Source: Brevibacterium sp. S22 (GTDB lineage Bacteria > Actinomycetota > Actinomycetes > Actinomycetales > Brevibacteriaceae). From it: a stretch of DNA of 64,000 nt. Of the stretch, positions 28,488 to 37,717 are shown in pieces; the first letter of the stretch is position 1; every line of letters begins with the position of its first letter. Where the stretch lies: the NCBI RefSeq assembly GCF_004745485.1, contig NZ_RHFG01000015.1, forward strand, positions 1-64,000, given 5' to 3'. Under the pieces are notes generated by a model. That model searched no databases. It was given only the letters and a program-made list of their open reading frames with translations, and was not told the origin of the DNA. A program made the position numbers and the translations under genes.

Positions 28488-28727
28488 ATGGATGACGAGA
28501 ACAGCACAATCGAGCAGCGTGCGTATGAGATGTCTCGAACATCGGGACTGCTGGCGGGAGCCATCACGGCTTTCATCGCCTTCTGCGCATTCCAGATCTT
28601 CGGGTTCACCATCGCCGAGACCGCGACATGGATGTTCGCGCTCGCGCTGATGGCGGCGTCGGGAACTTTCGCGGCGGTCTACTTCGTCGGCAGGTCGGCG
28701 TTGAAGAGGCAGATGCCGGCGACCTGA
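28488..28727 (+). CDS. small two-helix membrane protein, unknown function
   Basis: A 79-aa protein with a polar N-terminus (MDDENSTIEQRAYEMSRTSG) and two hydrophobic helices, LLAGAITAFIAFCAFQIFGF and TWMFALALMAASGTFAAVYF, ending in a short basic tail. GAGGAG stands 11 bases before the ATG. I recognise no family. It is divergent from the PaaX-like gene, with 78 bases between, and convergent with map, with 9 bases between the stops. Being small it could be a chance frame, but the Shine-Dalgarno and amphipathic pattern support it. Confidence 0.65.
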   Translation: MDDENSTIEQRAYEMSRTSGLLAGAITAFIAFCAFQIFGFTIAETATWMFALALMAASGTFAAVYFVGRSALKRQMPAT

Positions 28728-28736
28728 ATTCTCCCC

Positions 28737-29573
28737 TCAGGCGCCCTTCGGAGGCACGGGAGTGATTCCGAACGGCGCCAATCCGGCCGCTCCCCCGTCG
28801 ACGGCTGTGAGTACCCAGACTCCCCCGTCATGGCGAGCCACACTGTGTTCCCAGTGGCTTGACCGTGAACCATCCGCCGTCACGACCGTCCAGTCGTCGG
28901 CCAGAGTGCGGGTGTCCGCACCGCCCGTGGTGAGCATCGGTTCGATGGCCAGGCACATTCCGGGCTTGATCTTCGGGCCGTTGGAGCGTGCACGGTAGTT
29001 GAGCACCTCGGGTGCCATATGCATGGAGGTGCCGATACCGTGACCGGTGAATTCCTCGACGAGGCCCAGATGCGGGAAGGACTCTGTGACGAAGTCATCG
29101 ATGGCGTCTCCGATGTCGCTGACCTTCGCGCCGGTCGCGAACGCGGCGATGCCTGTCCACATGGCAGCCTCAGTGGCAGATGACAGCTCGCGATCGGCAG
29201 CAGTGCCCGCGGAATCGCCGCCGACGATCATCGTGATCGCTGAGTCCCCGTGGAAGCCTTCGACGATGGCACCGCCGTCGATCGAGACGATATCGCCGGC
29301 TTCGAGCACACGTGATCCCGGGATGCCGTGGACGATCTCCTCGTTCACGGAGATGCACACGACCGCAGGAAATCCTTGATAGCCCTTGAAGTTCGAACAG
29401 GCGCCGGCGGAGTCGATCACAGCTTCGGCGGCGGCGTCCACCTCGGCGGTGGTGGCCCCGGGAACGGCCGCGGACCGGGCCGCTGAGAGTACTTGAGAAG
29501 TCAGCTGCCCGGCCCGATGCATGAGCTCAAGCTCCGCAGGAGTCTTCAGCTCGATACGAGGTCCGAAGATCAT
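28737..29573 (-). CDS. map: type I methionine aminopeptidase
   Basis: A 278-aa metallopeptidase removing N-terminal Met. The metal ligands sit in GDIVSIDGGAIVEG (Asp), FHGDSAITMIVGG (Asp), FTGHGIGTSMH (His), LAIEPML (Glu) and SSHWEHSVA (Glu). VNEEIVHGIPG carries the substrate-gating His. The start overlaps the adk stop by four bases. This places it in secY-adk-map, the usual order, after which infA would normally follow. Confidence 0.97.
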   Translation of the reverse strand: MIFGPRIELKTPAELELMHRAGQLTSQVLSAARSAAVPGATTAEVDAAAEAVIDSAGACSNFKGYQGFPAVVCISVNEEIVHGIPGSRVLEAGDIVSIDGGAIVEGFHGDSAITMIVGGDSAGTAADRELSSATEAAMWTGIAAFATGAKVSDIGDAIDDFVTESFPHLGLVEEFTGHGIGTSMHMAPEVLNYRARSNGPKIKPGMCLAIEPMLTTGGADTRTLADDWTVVTADGSRSSHWEHSVARHDGGVWVLTAVDGGAAGLAPFGITPVPPKGA

Positions 29574-30136
29574 CGAATGGTCGACAGAATGCGTTCAGTG
29601 ATGTCGTCGACCTCGCCGAGACCGTCGACCTGGCGCAGCAGTCCGCGGCTGCGATAGATGTCGGTCAGCGGCTGAGTCTGCTCTTCGTAGACATCAAGAC
29701 GGTGGCGAATGACGTCTTCGCTGTCATCGGCGCGGCCCTCGGTCTGAGCACGAGCGAGCAGGCGCGCCACGACCTCGTCGGTGTCAGCCGTGAGTTCGAC
29801 GACGTGTTCGATGGCCTTGTCCTCGGCCGCGAGGATTCTGTCGAGCTCATCGACCTGAGCACTGGTGCGGGGATATCCGTCGAGGAGGAACCCTTCGGCA
29901 GCATCATCCTGTGCCAGACGATCGGCGACCATTGAGTTGGTGACCTCGTCGGGCACGTATTCTCCGGCATCCATATAGCGCTTGGCCAGTTTGCCCAGCT
30001 CGGTCTCGCCCTTCACATTCGCCCGGAAGATGTCTCCGGTGGAGATGGCCGGGACGCCGAGCGCCTCGGACAGGCGAGCGGCCTGGGTGCCCTTGCCGGC
30101 GCCGGGAGGGCCGATCAGGATGATGCGTGAACTCAT
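29570..30136 (-). CDS. adk: adenylate kinase
   Basis: A 188-aa enzyme interconverting ATP, ADP and AMP. The P-loop GPPGAGKGTQAARL opens the protein, followed by STGDIFRANVKGETELGK (AMP site) and DGYPRTSAQVDEL. The lid is the short form without zinc cysteines, as usual in actinobacteria. I start at 30136 because GGAAGGA lies upstream of that ATG and inside the five-codon longer alternative. It lies 49 bases after secY. Confidence 0.96.
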   Translation of the reverse strand: MSSRIILIGPPGAGKGTQAARLSEALGVPAISTGDIFRANVKGETELGKLAKRYMDAGEYVPDEVTNSMVADRLAQDDAAEGFLLDGYPRTSAQVDELDRILAAEDKAIEHVVELTADTDEVVARLLARAQTEGRADDSEDVIRHRLDVYEEQTQPLTDIYRSRGLLRQVDGLGEVDDITERILSTIR

Positions 30137-30185
30137 AAGGTGTCCTTCCAATGGGATGTCCGCTGATCGTCAGCGTCCGGTCGAA

Positions 30186-31487
30186 TCAGCGCAGCAGGCC
30201 CTCATAGTGGCGCTGCTGCATCTGCGCGTCGATCTGCTTGACCGTTTCGAGCCCGACTCCGACGACGATCAGCAGCGAGGTGCCGCCGAACGGGAAGTTC
30301 TGGTTCGCGTTGATGAGCACCAGCGCGATCAGCGGGATGAGGGCGACGAAGGCAAGATAGAGCGAGCCGGGGAAGTTGATGCGGCCGAGTACGTAGCTCA
30401 AGTATTCGGCAGTTGGGCGACCTGCGCGGATACCAGGGATGAAGCCGCCGTACTTCTTCATATTGTCCGCAACCTCTTCAGGGTTGAAGGTGATGGCGAC
30501 GTAGAAGTAGGCGAAGAAGATCGTCAGCAGCGCGTACACGGTGATGTAGAGCGGATGGTCACCGCGGGTGAAGTAGGTGTTGATCCATTCGACCACATTG
30601 GATTCCGGATCGAAGAACTGCGAGATCAGGCTCGGCAGGTAGAGCACCGAGGAGGCGAAGATGACGGGGATGACACCGGCCATATTCACCTTGATCGGAA
30701 TATAGGTCGAGGTTCCGCCGAACATGCGACGACCCACCATGCGCTTGGCGTACTGGACGGGGACCCGGCGCTGCGACTGCTCGACGAACACGACGAGGGC
30801 GACGAGGACGAGCCCGACGGCCAAGACGATGAGGAAGATGTCGACGCCCTGCTCCCGGAAGATCGCTCCGAGGGAGGAGGGGAAGGCGGATGCGACGGAG
30901 GTGAAGATGAGCAGCGACATTCCGTTGCCCACACCGTGTTCGGTGATCTGCTCGCCCAGCCACATGATCAGGCCGGTGCCGGCGGTGAGAGTGACCACGA
31001 GGACCGCAATCCCCCACCAAGTGTCGTTGGCGATGAGGTCCTGGCAGTTTTCGACCTGCCCGAAGAGCGCGCCGGAGCGGACGGTGGCCACGAGCGTGGT
31101 CGCGTTGAGGACCGCGAGGCCGATGGTGAGATAGCGGGTGTACTGAGTCAGCTTCGCCTGGCCGGATGCGCCTTCCTTGTGCAGAGCTTCGAAGCGCGGA
31201 ATGACCACGCGAAGCAGCTGGACGATGATGCTCGCGGTGATATAGGGCATGATGCCCAGGGCGAAGATCGACAGCTGCAGCAGAGCGCCGCCGCTGAAGA
31301 GGTTGATCATGGCGAATCCGCCCTCATTGAGCTGAGGCGAAGCCACGCATTCCTGCACCTGGGTGTAATCGATGCCGGGCGAAGGAATGAACGAGCCGAG
31401 TCGGAAGATGACAAGAATGCCCAGGGTGAAGAGGAGTTTGTTCCTCAAGTCGGGCGTTCTGAAGGCCCTCCGGATTGCGCCGATCAA
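30186..31487 (-). CDS. secY: protein translocase subunit SecY
   Basis: A 433-aa channel subunit of the Sec translocon with ten membrane helices. Landmarks are FRTPDLRNKLLFTLGIL near the start, GIMPYITASIIVQLL, and the late cytoplasmic loop PEEVADNMKKYGGFIPGIRAG. The start codon is TTG (31485-31487), supported by GAGGAGG just upstream and by the family N-terminus. It is first gene of secY-adk-map and separated from rplO by 281 bases with a hairpin, so it likely has its own promoter. Confidence 0.97.
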   Translation of the reverse strand: MIGAIRRAFRTPDLRNKLLFTLGILVIFRLGSFIPSPGIDYTQVQECVASPQLNEGGFAMINLFSGGALLQLSIFALGIMPYITASIIVQLLRVVIPRFEALHKEGASGQAKLTQYTRYLTIGLAVLNATTLVATVRSGALFGQVENCQDLIANDTWWGIAVLVVTLTAGTGLIMWLGEQITEHGVGNGMSLLIFTSVASAFPSSLGAIFREQGVDIFLIVLAVGLVLVALVVFVEQSQRRVPVQYAKRMVGRRMFGGTSTYIPIKVNMAGVIPVIFASSVLYLPSLISQFFDPESNVVEWINTYFTRGDHPLYITVYALLTIFFAYFYVAITFNPEEVADNMKKYGGFIPGIRAGRPTAEYLSYVLGRINFPGSLYLAFVALIPLIALVLINANQNFPFGGTSLLIVVGVGLETVKQIDAQMQQRHYEGLLR

Positions 31488-31768
31488 GCGTCCTCCTCGT
31501 TGGGGGATGAAAAGTCAGAGTCGTGGTCGCGACCTGGCGATTGAGACAAATACCTGCAAAAGACTATCAGGGTATGCCCTCCAGGCCGAAACCGGCGAAG
31601 GCCGATTCAGGCTCGTCACAGCCTGTGATCCGGGTGGCTTCCGAGTCGTCCCCGACAGGTCCTGAGCCAGTCTCCATCACGGTCTCGGAGATGCAGAAGG
31701 GGGCGGCCACGATAGTGACCGCCCCCGCACCAGCGTTGAAGCCGGTAAACCGTTCCGAGTGGAACGGA
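31488..31768 (-). other. rplO-secY spacer, terminator and probable secY promoter
   Basis: After the rplO stop a hairpin lies at 31699-31726. Nearer secY the minus strand shows TTTCGG, 17 bases, GATAGT (about 31562-31590) as a candidate promoter. No gene is seen. Confidence 0.4.
31699..31726 (-). terminator. terminator or attenuator after rplO
   Basis: GGGGGCGGCCAC and GTGACCGCCCCC form a 12-bp stem with one mismatch around the loop GATA, 42 bases past the rplO stop. Confidence 0.65.
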
Positions 31769-32221
31769 TCAGGCCTCGTTGGTGCTTCCGCCTGCAGCCT
31801 TGATCTTCTCGGCCGCAGAGCCGGAGAACTTGTCTGCAGTGATGTTCAGGGCCACGGTGATCTCACCGGTGCCGAGAACCTTGACGGGCTGCTTTGCACG
31901 CACAGCGCCCTTCTCCACGAGATCGGCGACGGTGACGTCTCCGCCCTCGGGGAACAGGCTGGACAGCTTGTCGAGGTTGACAACCTGGAACTCCACCTTG
32001 GCGGGGTTCTTGAACCCGCGCAGCTTCGGCAGACGCATGTGCATCGGAGTCTGGCCGCCCTCGAAGCCGTGCGGAACCTGGTAACGGGCCTTCGTGCCCT
32101 TGGTTCCGCGACCGGCGGTCTTACCCTTCGAAGCCTCACCACGACCGACGCGGGTCTTGGAGGTCTTGGCTCCCGGGGCAGGGCGCAGATCATGCAGCTT
32201 CAGTGAGTCGTTGTTCGACAT
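31769..32221 (-). CDS. rplO: 50S ribosomal protein L15
   Basis: A 150-aa L15, a core 23S-binding assembly protein. The N-terminal [20 protein letters not shown] and Gly-rich arm, then [20 protein letters not shown]-type core, are canonical. The segment [18 protein letters not shown] follows. It is the last gene of the spc-type transcript, one base after rpmD. Confidence 0.97.
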   Translation of the reverse strand: MSNNDSLKLHDLRPAPGAKTSKTRVGRGEASKGKTAGRGTKGTKARYQVPHGFEGGQTPMHMRLPKLRGFKNPAKVEFQVVNLDKLSSLFPEGGDVTVADLVEKGAVRAKQPVKVLGTGEITVALNITADKFSGSAAEKIKAAGGSTNEA

Positions 32222-32222
32222 A

Positions 32223-32405
32223 TCAATCGACCTCTTCCACAGTCACGATGTGGCGGACAGCGTTGATCATTCCCCGGATCTCGGGGCGATCTTCCTGCAC
32301 CACAACGTCGTTGGTCCGCTTGAGACCGAGCGAACGCAGCGTGTCACGCTGGCTCTGACGGTATCCGATTGCGGACTTGCGCTGAGTAATCTTGAGCTTT
32401 GCCAT
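32223..32405 (-). CDS. rpmD: 50S ribosomal protein L30
   Basis: A 60-aa L30: [20 protein letters not shown], then [18 protein letters not shown] and [18 protein letters not shown]. The length is standard. The start overlaps the rpsE stop by one base, and rplO follows after one base, so the three are tightly coupled. Confidence 0.97.
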   Translation of the reverse strand: MAKLKITQRKSAIGYRQSQRDTLRSLGLKRTNDVVVQEDRPEIRGMINAVRHIVTVEEVD

Positions 32406-33088
32406 CAGGACTTCGCCCCACTTTCAGCAGCTGCCCGCAGCAGTGCGTGCGGAGCAACCTCGTCGACCGGCAGACCACGGCGAGCCGCGACCTCTTCCGG
32501 ACGCTCGAGGCCCTTCAGCGCGGTGATCGCAGCGTGCACGATGTTGATCGCGTTCGCGGAACCCAGCGACTTGGACAGGACGTCCTGGACGCCTGCCGCA
32601 TCGAGGACCGCACGAACGGGTCCACCGGCGATGACACCGGTACCAGGAGCGGCCGGACGCAGCAGGACGACGCCTGCGGCCTCCTCGCCCTGGATCGGGT
32701 GCGGAATGGTCTTCTGGATACGGGGAACGCGGAAGAAGTTCTTCTTCGCTTCCTCGACACCCTTGGCGATGGCGGCAGGAACTTCCTTTGCCTTGCCATA
32801 GCCCATGCCGACCATGCCGTCGCCGTCTCCGACCACGACGAGAGCCGTGAAGGAGAACCGACGTCCACCCTTGACGACCTTCGACACGCGGTTGATCGTG
32901 ATGACGTGTTCGATGAACTGGTTCTTGTCTTCACGGTCGTTGCGACCGCCGCGTCCACGGCCTTCGCCGCGTCCGCGCCCCTGGCCGCCCTGTCCACCCT
33001 GGCCGCGGCCACGGGAGGAGCGGTCACCGCTGTTGTCGGTGGGGGTCTCAGCAGCTGGCTGCTGTTCCTTGTTCTCTTCAGTGCTCAT
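32405..33088 (-). CDS. rpsE: 30S ribosomal protein S5 with RG-rich N-terminal extension
   Basis: A 227-aa S5, a decoding-fidelity protein. The conserved body begins near residue 55 ([26 protein letters not shown] in outline) and includes [20 protein letters not shown]. Residues 1-54 are an extra acidic then Arg-Gly-rich segment with [18 protein letters not shown], not part of the core fold and resembling RGG RNA-binding tails. S3 here has a similar tail. The start overlaps the rplR stop by four bases. Confidence 0.97.
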   Translation of the reverse strand: MSTEENKEQQPAAETPTDNSGDRSSRGRGQGGQGGQGRGRGEGRGRGGRNDREDKNQFIEHVITINRVSKVVKGGRRFSFTALVVVGDGDGMVGMGYGKAKEVPAAIAKGVEEAKKNFFRVPRIQKTIPHPIQGEEAAGVVLLRPAAPGTGVIAGGPVRAVLDAAGVQDVLSKSLGSANAINIVHAAITALKGLERPEEVAARRGLPVDEVAPHALLRAAAESGAKS

Positions 33089-33465
33089 AGGGCCAATCCT
33101 CCTTCACGGGCACCTTCGGCGATTGCCTGCACGCGGCCGTGGTAGGCATTGCCTCCACGGTCGAAGACGACGGCTTCGATTCCGGCGTCCTTGGCGCGCT
33201 GAGCAACCAGCTCGCCCACCTTGCGGGCCTTGCCGGTCTTATCGCCCTCGAATGTCCGCAGGTCGGCTTCCATGGTGGAGGCCGACACCAGGGTCTTGCC
33301 GACGGTGTCGTCGATGACCTGGACAAAGACGTGGCGCGTGGAGCGAGTCACTGAGAGGCGAGGGCGCTCGGTCGTGCCGCTGACATGCTTGCGCAGACGA
33401 GCGTGACGACGCTTGCGAGCAGCTGCCCTGCCTTTGCCGTAGCTTTCCTTTTTGCCAAAGGCCAT
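33085..33465 (-). CDS. rplR: 50S ribosomal protein L18
   Basis: A 126-aa L18, which binds 5S rRNA. Recognisable by [36 protein letters not shown] and the C-terminal [20 protein letters not shown]. It lies two bases after rplF and overlaps rpsE by four. Confidence 0.97.
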   Translation of the reverse strand: MAFGKKESYGKGRAAARKRRHARLRKHVSGTTERPRLSVTRSTRHVFVQVIDDTVGKTLVSASTMEADLRTFEGDKTGKARKVGELVAQRAKDAGIEAVVFDRGGNAYHGRVQAIAEGAREGGLAL

Positions 33466-33467
33466 CG

Positions 33468-34004
33468 TTACTTACCAGCCTTTCCGACCTTGCGACGGAC
33501 GATTTCGCCGGCGTAGCGCACACCCTTGCCCTTATAGGGCTCGGGCTTACGCAGCTTCCGGATGTTCGCAGCGGTCTCACCGACGAGCTGCTTGTCGATT
33601 CCGTGGACAGCAACCTTGGTCTGACCGTCGACGCTGAAGGAGATACCCTCCGGCGGTTCAACGACGATGGGGTGGCTGTAGCCGAGGGCGAACTCCAGGT
33701 TCGATCCCTTTGCCAGGACACGGTAACCGGTACCGACGATCTCGAGGGCCTTGGAATAGCCTTCGGTCACACCGACGATCATATTGTTGACGAGCGTCCG
33801 AGACAGTCCGTGCAGCGAACGCGATTCGCGCTCTTCGTCCGGACGGGCCACCGTGATGACACCGTCGTCGAACGCAACGGCGATCGGCTCGGGGATGGTG
33901 ACGGACAGTTCACCCTTAGGTCCCTTCACGGCGACAGCCTGGCCGTCGACCTTGACCTCGACGCCGCTGGGAACGGAGATCGGGTTCTTGCCAATACGTG
34001 ACAT
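33468..34004 (-). CDS. rplF: 50S ribosomal protein L6
   Basis: A 178-aa L6 at the base of the L7/L12 stalk. It starts [20 protein letters not shown] and contains the duplicated beta-alpha domain with [10 protein letters not shown]-type and [14 protein letters not shown] segments, ending [18 protein letters not shown]. It lies 17 bases after rpsH. Confidence 0.97.
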   Translation of the reverse strand: MSRIGKNPISVPSGVEVKVDGQAVAVKGPKGELSVTIPEPIAVAFDDGVITVARPDEERESRSLHGLSRTLVNNMIVGVTEGYSKALEIVGTGYRVLAKGSNLEFALGYSHPIVVEPPEGISFSVDGQTKVAVHGIDKQLVGETAANIRKLRKPEPYKGKGVRYAGEIVRRKVGKAGK

Positions 34005-34021
34005 GTTCTTCTCTCCTTCCT

Positions 34022-34420
34022 TTACCAGACGTAGGCGAGGACTTCCCCACCCACACCCTTCTTGGCGGCCTGACGGTCCGTCAGGAGGCCTGACGAAGTC
34101 GACAGGATGGCGATGCCGAGGCCGCCGAGAACCTTGGGCAGGTTCGTGGACTTCGCGTAGACGCGCAGTCCCGGCTTCGACACACGGCGCAGGCCGGCGA
34201 TCGAACGTTCCCGGTTGGGTCCGAACTTCAGGTCCAGGAGCAGCGTCTTGCCGACTTCGGCGTCTTCGACGCTCCAGCCAGTGATGTAGCCCTCGGTCTT
34301 GAGGATCTCGGCGATGTTCGACTTGAGCTTCGAGAACGGCATGGTGACGTCCTCGTGATAAGCCGAGTTGGCGTTGCGCAGACGCGTAAGCATATCTGCG
34401 ACTGGATCAGTCATTGTCAT
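34022..34420 (-). CDS. rpsH: 30S ribosomal protein S8
   Basis: A 132-aa S8, a primary 16S-binding protein and in other bacteria the translational repressor of this operon. It starts [20 protein letters not shown] and ends [22 protein letters not shown]. The next in-frame ATG is two codons later. The 67-base gap to rplE is where rpsN (S14) usually sits; no S14 reading frame is present there. Confidence 0.97.
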   Translation of the reverse strand: MTMTDPVADMLTRLRNANSAYHEDVTMPFSKLKSNIAEILKTEGYITGWSVEDAEVGKTLLLDLKFGPNRERSIAGLRRVSKPGLRVYAKSTNLPKVLGGLGIAILSTSSGLLTDRQAAKKGVGGEVLAYVW

Positions 34421-34487
34421 TTGGGCACTTGCCCTTCCTCGTTACGGTTTCCGCCCACATACTGTGCTTGGACCTGCAACGTAGCGA

Positions 34488-35057
34488 TTATTTTTGCTTG
34501 AACGGGAACCCGAGGTGACGCAGCAGTGCGCGTCCCTCGTCGTCGGTTGTCGCGGTGGTGACGACGGTGATATCCATACCGCGGACTCGGTCGATCCGGT
34601 CCTGGTCGATCTCGTGGAACATGGACTGCTCCGTGAGACCGAAGGTGTAGTTACCGTTTCCGTCGAACTGACGATCCGAGAGTCCGCGGAAGTCGCGGAT
34701 ACGCGGCAGTGCCAGAGTGATGACGCGGTCGATGAACTCCCACATCCGTGCTCCACGCATGGTCACGTGTGCACCGATGGGCTGACCTTCGCGCAGCTTG
34801 AACTGGGCGATGGACTTCCGAGCACGGGTCACGACGGGCTTCTGACCGGTGATCAGAGTCAGGTCGTTGATCGCGCCTTCGATCATCTTGGAATCGCGCG
34901 CTGCGTCACCCACACCCATGTTCACGACGACCTTGGTCAGTCCGGGAACCTGCATGGGGTTGGCGTAGTTGAACTCTTCCTGCAGCTTCGCAACGATCTC
35001 TTCGCGGTAAATCTGCTTGAGACGCGGTGCGGGACGGCTGGTGGTTGTTTCCGTCAT
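34488..35057 (-). CDS. rplE: 50S ribosomal protein L5
   Basis: A 189-aa L5, which binds 5S rRNA and contacts P-site tRNA. Canonical blocks are [56 protein letters not shown] and the late [19 protein letters not shown]. Its start overlaps the rplX stop by one base. Confidence 0.97.
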   Translation of the reverse strand: MTETTTSRPAPRLKQIYREEIVAKLQEEFNYANPMQVPGLTKVVVNMGVGDAARDSKMIEGAINDLTLITGQKPVVTRARKSIAQFKLREGQPIGAHVTMRGARMWEFIDRVITLALPRIRDFRGLSDRQFDGNGNYTFGLTEQSMFHEIDQDRIDRVRGMDITVVTTATTDDEGRALLRHLGFPFKQK

Positions 35058-35425
35058 CAGATCTCCTCCCCGGTGCGACGCGAGAAGCGAACCCGAATGG
35101 TCTTGGTGCGACCGTCGCGTTCGACGCTCTCCTCGCGGTATCCGACGCGGGTAGGCTTGTTGTCCTTGGGGTCAACGAGCGCCACGTTGGACACGTGGAT
35201 GGGGGCTTCGTGGGTCTCACGGCCACCAGCGGTGCCGCCGGCCTGAGTCTGCGTAGCCTTCTTGTGCTTGATCACGCGGTTGACGCCCTCGACGAGGACG
35301 CGGTTGCGTTCGGGGTAGACGGCAAGGACCTTGCCCTGCTTCCCACGATCGCCGCCACGGGACTCACGAGCGCCGGCGATGACCTGGACGAGGTCGCCCT
35401 TCTTGATCTTGAGCTTGTTCGCCAT
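35057..35425 (-). CDS. rplX: 50S ribosomal protein L24
   Basis: A 122-aa L24, an assembly initiator with a KOW motif ([19 protein letters not shown]). I start at ATG 35425 ([10 protein letters not shown]). A GTG two codons earlier (35431) would overlap the rplN stop as GTGA and sits closer to the GGAGG, so it is a real alternative. The C-terminal half contains [20 protein letters not shown] and VGYREE. Confidence 0.95.
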   Translation of the reverse strand: MANKLKIKKGDLVQVIAGARESRGGDRGKQGKVLAVYPERNRVLVEGVNRVIKHKKATQTQAGGTAGGRETHEAPIHVSNVALVDPKDNKPTRVGYREESVERDGRTKTIRVRFSRRTGEEI

Positions 35426-35427
35426 GC

Positions 35428-35796
35428 TCACAACACCTCCGGTGCCAGGGAGACGATCTTCATGAACTTCTTGTCGCGGAGTTCGCGTCCTACGGGCCCG
35501 AAGATACGGGTTCCGCGTGGTTCCTCATCATTCTTGAGGATGACGGCTGCATTCTCGTCGAACTTGATGTAGGAACCGTCGGGACGACGGCGTTCCTTGG
35601 CAGTGCGAACGATGACGGCCTTGACGACGTCACCCTTCTTCACGTTGCCGCCCGGGATTGCATCCTTGACGGTTGCCACGATGGTGTCACCGATCGAGGC
35701 GTAGCGCCGACCGGAGCCACCCAGGATCCTGATTGCCAGGATCTGCTTGGCGCCAGTGTTGTCGGCGACTTTGAGTCGCGACTCTTGCTGAATCAC
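35428..35796 (-). CDS. rplN: 50S ribosomal protein L14
   Basis: A 122-aa L14 that forms an intersubunit bridge. It starts [20 protein letters not shown] with GTG as initiation codon and contains [19 protein letters not shown] and the terminal [19 protein letters not shown]. The 144-base gap upstream, with a hairpin, marks the boundary between the S10-type and spc-type operons. Confidence 0.97.
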   Translation of the reverse strand: MIQQESRLKVADNTGAKQILAIRILGGSGRRYASIGDTIVATVKDAIPGGNVKKGDVVKAVIVRTAKERRRPDGSYIKFDENAAVILKNDEEPRGTRIFGPVGRELRDKKFMKIVSLAPEVL

Positions 35797-35886
35797 TATT
35801 TTCTCCTGTCGTCGCGCTGGTTCTCACGCCTGAGCGCGAGCCTTGCGGAACGGATTCATTGACATTTCACCCCGTTCCCGGTAGCC

Positions 35887-35913
35887 GCCCGCGACCTCCA
35901 AGAGGCCGCGGGC
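35887..35913 (-). terminator. hairpin at the S10/spc operon boundary
   Basis: GCCCGCG and a short CCT extension pair across a 5-base loop with one mismatch, 28 bases past the rpsQ stop. There is no U-run, so it may be an attenuator or processing site and not a full terminator. Confidence 0.5.
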
Positions 35914-35940
35914 GGGACCGGGTGGGTGGGGTGGCGTTGA

Positions 35941-36228
35941 CTACTTGGCGCGTTCGATGATCTCGACGAGCCGCCAACGCTTCGCGGCCGAAAGGGGCCG
36001 CGTCTCGGCCACGAGGACGAGATCGCCGATGCCGGCGGTGTTCTCTTCGTCGTGAACCTTGTACTTGACCGACTTACGCATGACCTTGCCGTAGAGGCGG
36101 TGCTTCATGCGCTCCTCGACCTCGACGACGATGGTCTTGTCCATCTTGTCGGATACGACGTAACCACGTGCTGTCTTGCGGGAGTTGCGTTCCGCAGCAG
36201 TGGCCTCGGTGTTCGTGGTCTCCGCCAT
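35941..36228 (-). CDS. rpsQ: 30S ribosomal protein S17
   Basis: A 95-aa S17, an OB-fold primary 16S-binding protein. Conserved segments are [20 protein letters not shown] and [20 protein letters not shown], with [16 protein letters not shown] near the end. ATG 36228 overlaps the rpmC stop (TGATG); a GTG one codon earlier is possible. It is the last gene of the S10-type transcript. Confidence 0.97.
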   Translation of the reverse strand: MAETTNTEATAAERNSRKTARGYVVSDKMDKTIVVEVEERMKHRLYGKVMRKSVKYKVHDEENTAGIGDLVLVAETRPLSAAKRWRLVEIIERAK

Positions 36229-36479
36229 CACTTGCTCTCTTCCTTGGCATCAGCGGGGTTCGGACGGATGTCCAGCTCCCGTTCGTTGAGCACGGTGTAG
36301 ATACGAGCGATGTCTCGACGCACGGCCTTGAGGCGACCGTGGCTCTCCAGCTGGCCCGTGGCCGACTGGAATCGCAGGTTGAACAGCTCGGCCTTGGCCT
36401 TCTTGAGCTCTTCGGCCAGACGCTCGTTGTCGTAACCGTCCAGCGCGTCGATGGAAAGGTTCTTCGAACCGATAGCCAT
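36228..36479 (-). CDS. rpmC: 50S ribosomal protein L29
   Basis: An 83-aa L29 from the tunnel-exit rim. Typical actinobacterial sequence: [64 protein letters not shown] two codons upstream (36485) would overlap the rplP stop, but the ATG matches the family N-terminus. Confidence 0.96.
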   Translation of the reverse strand: MAIGSKNLSIDALDGYDNERLAEELKKAKAELFNLRFQSATGQLESHGRLKAVRRDIARIYTVLNERELDIRPNPADAKEESK

Positions 36480-36481
36480 TC

Positions 36482-36898
36482 TCACTCACCACCTTCGCGG
36501 GCCACGATACGGGCCTTGAGCGGAAGCTTGTGGATCGCCAGGCGCAGAGCCTCGCGAGCAACTTCCTCGGACACACCGCCGAGTTCGAACATGACTCGAC
36601 CGGGTTTGACATTGGCGATCCACCACTCCGGCGAACCCTTACCGGAGCCCATGCGGGTCTCGGCAGGCTTCTTCGTCAGCGGGTGATCAGGGTAGATGTT
36701 GATCCACACTTTGCCACCGCGCTTGATGTAGCGGGTCATGGCAATACGTGCGGCCTCGATCTGACGGTTGGTGACATAAGCCGGCTCGAGAGCCTGGATG
36801 CCGTAGTCACCGAAGGACACCGTCGTGCCTCCCTTGGCGGCGCCGCCCCGGTTGGGATGGTGCTGCTTGCGGAATTTCACTCGACGAGGGATCAGCAT
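36482..36898 (-). CDS. rplP: 50S ribosomal protein L16
   Basis: A 138-aa L16 near the A site. It starts [20 protein letters not shown] and contains [40 protein letters not shown] and [20 protein letters not shown]. It lies three bases after the rpsC stop. All catalytic-centre-facing residues I know of are conserved in kind. Confidence 0.97.
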   Translation of the reverse strand: MLIPRRVKFRKQHHPNRGGAAKGGTTVSFGDYGIQALEPAYVTNRQIEAARIAMTRYIKRGGKVWINIYPDHPLTKKPAETRMGSGKGSPEWWIANVKPGRVMFELGGVSEEVAREALRLAIHKLPLKARIVAREGGE

Positions 36899-36901
36899 AT
36901 C

Positions 36902-37717
36902 TCAGCCCTCCGATCCGGCCTCAGCCGCGGGGGCTTCGGCACTGTTCTCAGTATTACGGGCCTGGTCGCCGCGGCGCGGTGCGCCTTCCTGACCACGTCC
37001 GCGGCCTCCACGACCACGCCCACGGCCACGTGGGCCACGAGCAGCAGGAGCCTTGGCCTGCTCGGCAGCAAGCTCCTTGTCGGTCATGTCGCCCTTGTAG
37101 ATCCACACCTTGACGCCGATGCGTCCGAAAGTGGTGTGGGCTTCGTGAACGCCGAAGTCGATGTTCGCACGCAGGGTGTGCAGCGGCACACGACCTTCGC
37201 GGTAGAACTCGGACCGGCTCATCTCAGCACCGCCGAGGCGGCCGGAGCACTGCACACGGATGCCCTTGGCACCTGCGCGCTGGGCGCTCTGGATCGCCTT
37301 GCGCATCGCGCGGCGGAAGGCCACACGGCTGGCGAGCTGTTCGGCAACACCCTGGGCGACGAGCTGTGCGTCGACCTCGGCGTTCTTCACCTCAAGGATG
37401 TTGAGCTGAATCTGCTTGCCGGTGAGCTTTTCGAGCTGACTGCGGATGCGGTCCGCTTCTGCTCCGCGACGACCGATGACGATGCCCGGGCGTGCGGTGT
37501 GGATGTCGACGCGGACACGGTCACGTGTGCGTTCGATGTTGACCTTCGAGATGCCGGCCCGTTCGAGACCGGTGTTCATCATCTGGCGGATCTTCACATC
37601 TTCGAGCACGTAGTCCTTGTAGCGCTGCCCCGGCTTGGTCGAGTCAGCGAACCACTTTGACTTGTGATCCGTGGTGATTCCGAGTCGGAATCCGTTCGGA
37701 TTGATCTTCTGGCCCAT
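36902..37717 (-). CDS. rpsC: 30S ribosomal protein S3 with RG-rich C-terminal tail
   Basis: A 271-aa S3, part of the mRNA entry tunnel. It opens [20 protein letters not shown] and has the KH domain with [19 protein letters not shown]. After the usual end near residue 210 it continues into [20 protein letters not shown] and an Ala/Glu tail. This RG-rich stretch parallels the N-terminal extension of S5, its neighbour on the ribosome. Its start overlaps the rplV stop by one base. Confidence 0.97.
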   Translation of the reverse strand: MGQKINPNGFRLGITTDHKSKWFADSTKPGQRYKDYVLEDVKIRQMMNTGLERAGISKVNIERTRDRVRVDIHTARPGIVIGRRGAEADRIRSQLEKLTGKQIQLNILEVKNAEVDAQLVAQGVAEQLASRVAFRRAMRKAIQSAQRAGAKGIRVQCSGRLGGAEMSRSEFYREGRVPLHTLRANIDFGVHEAHTTFGRIGVKVWIYKGDMTDKELAAEQAKAPAARGPRGRGRGRGGRGRGQEGAPRRGDQARNTENSAEAPAAEAGSEG

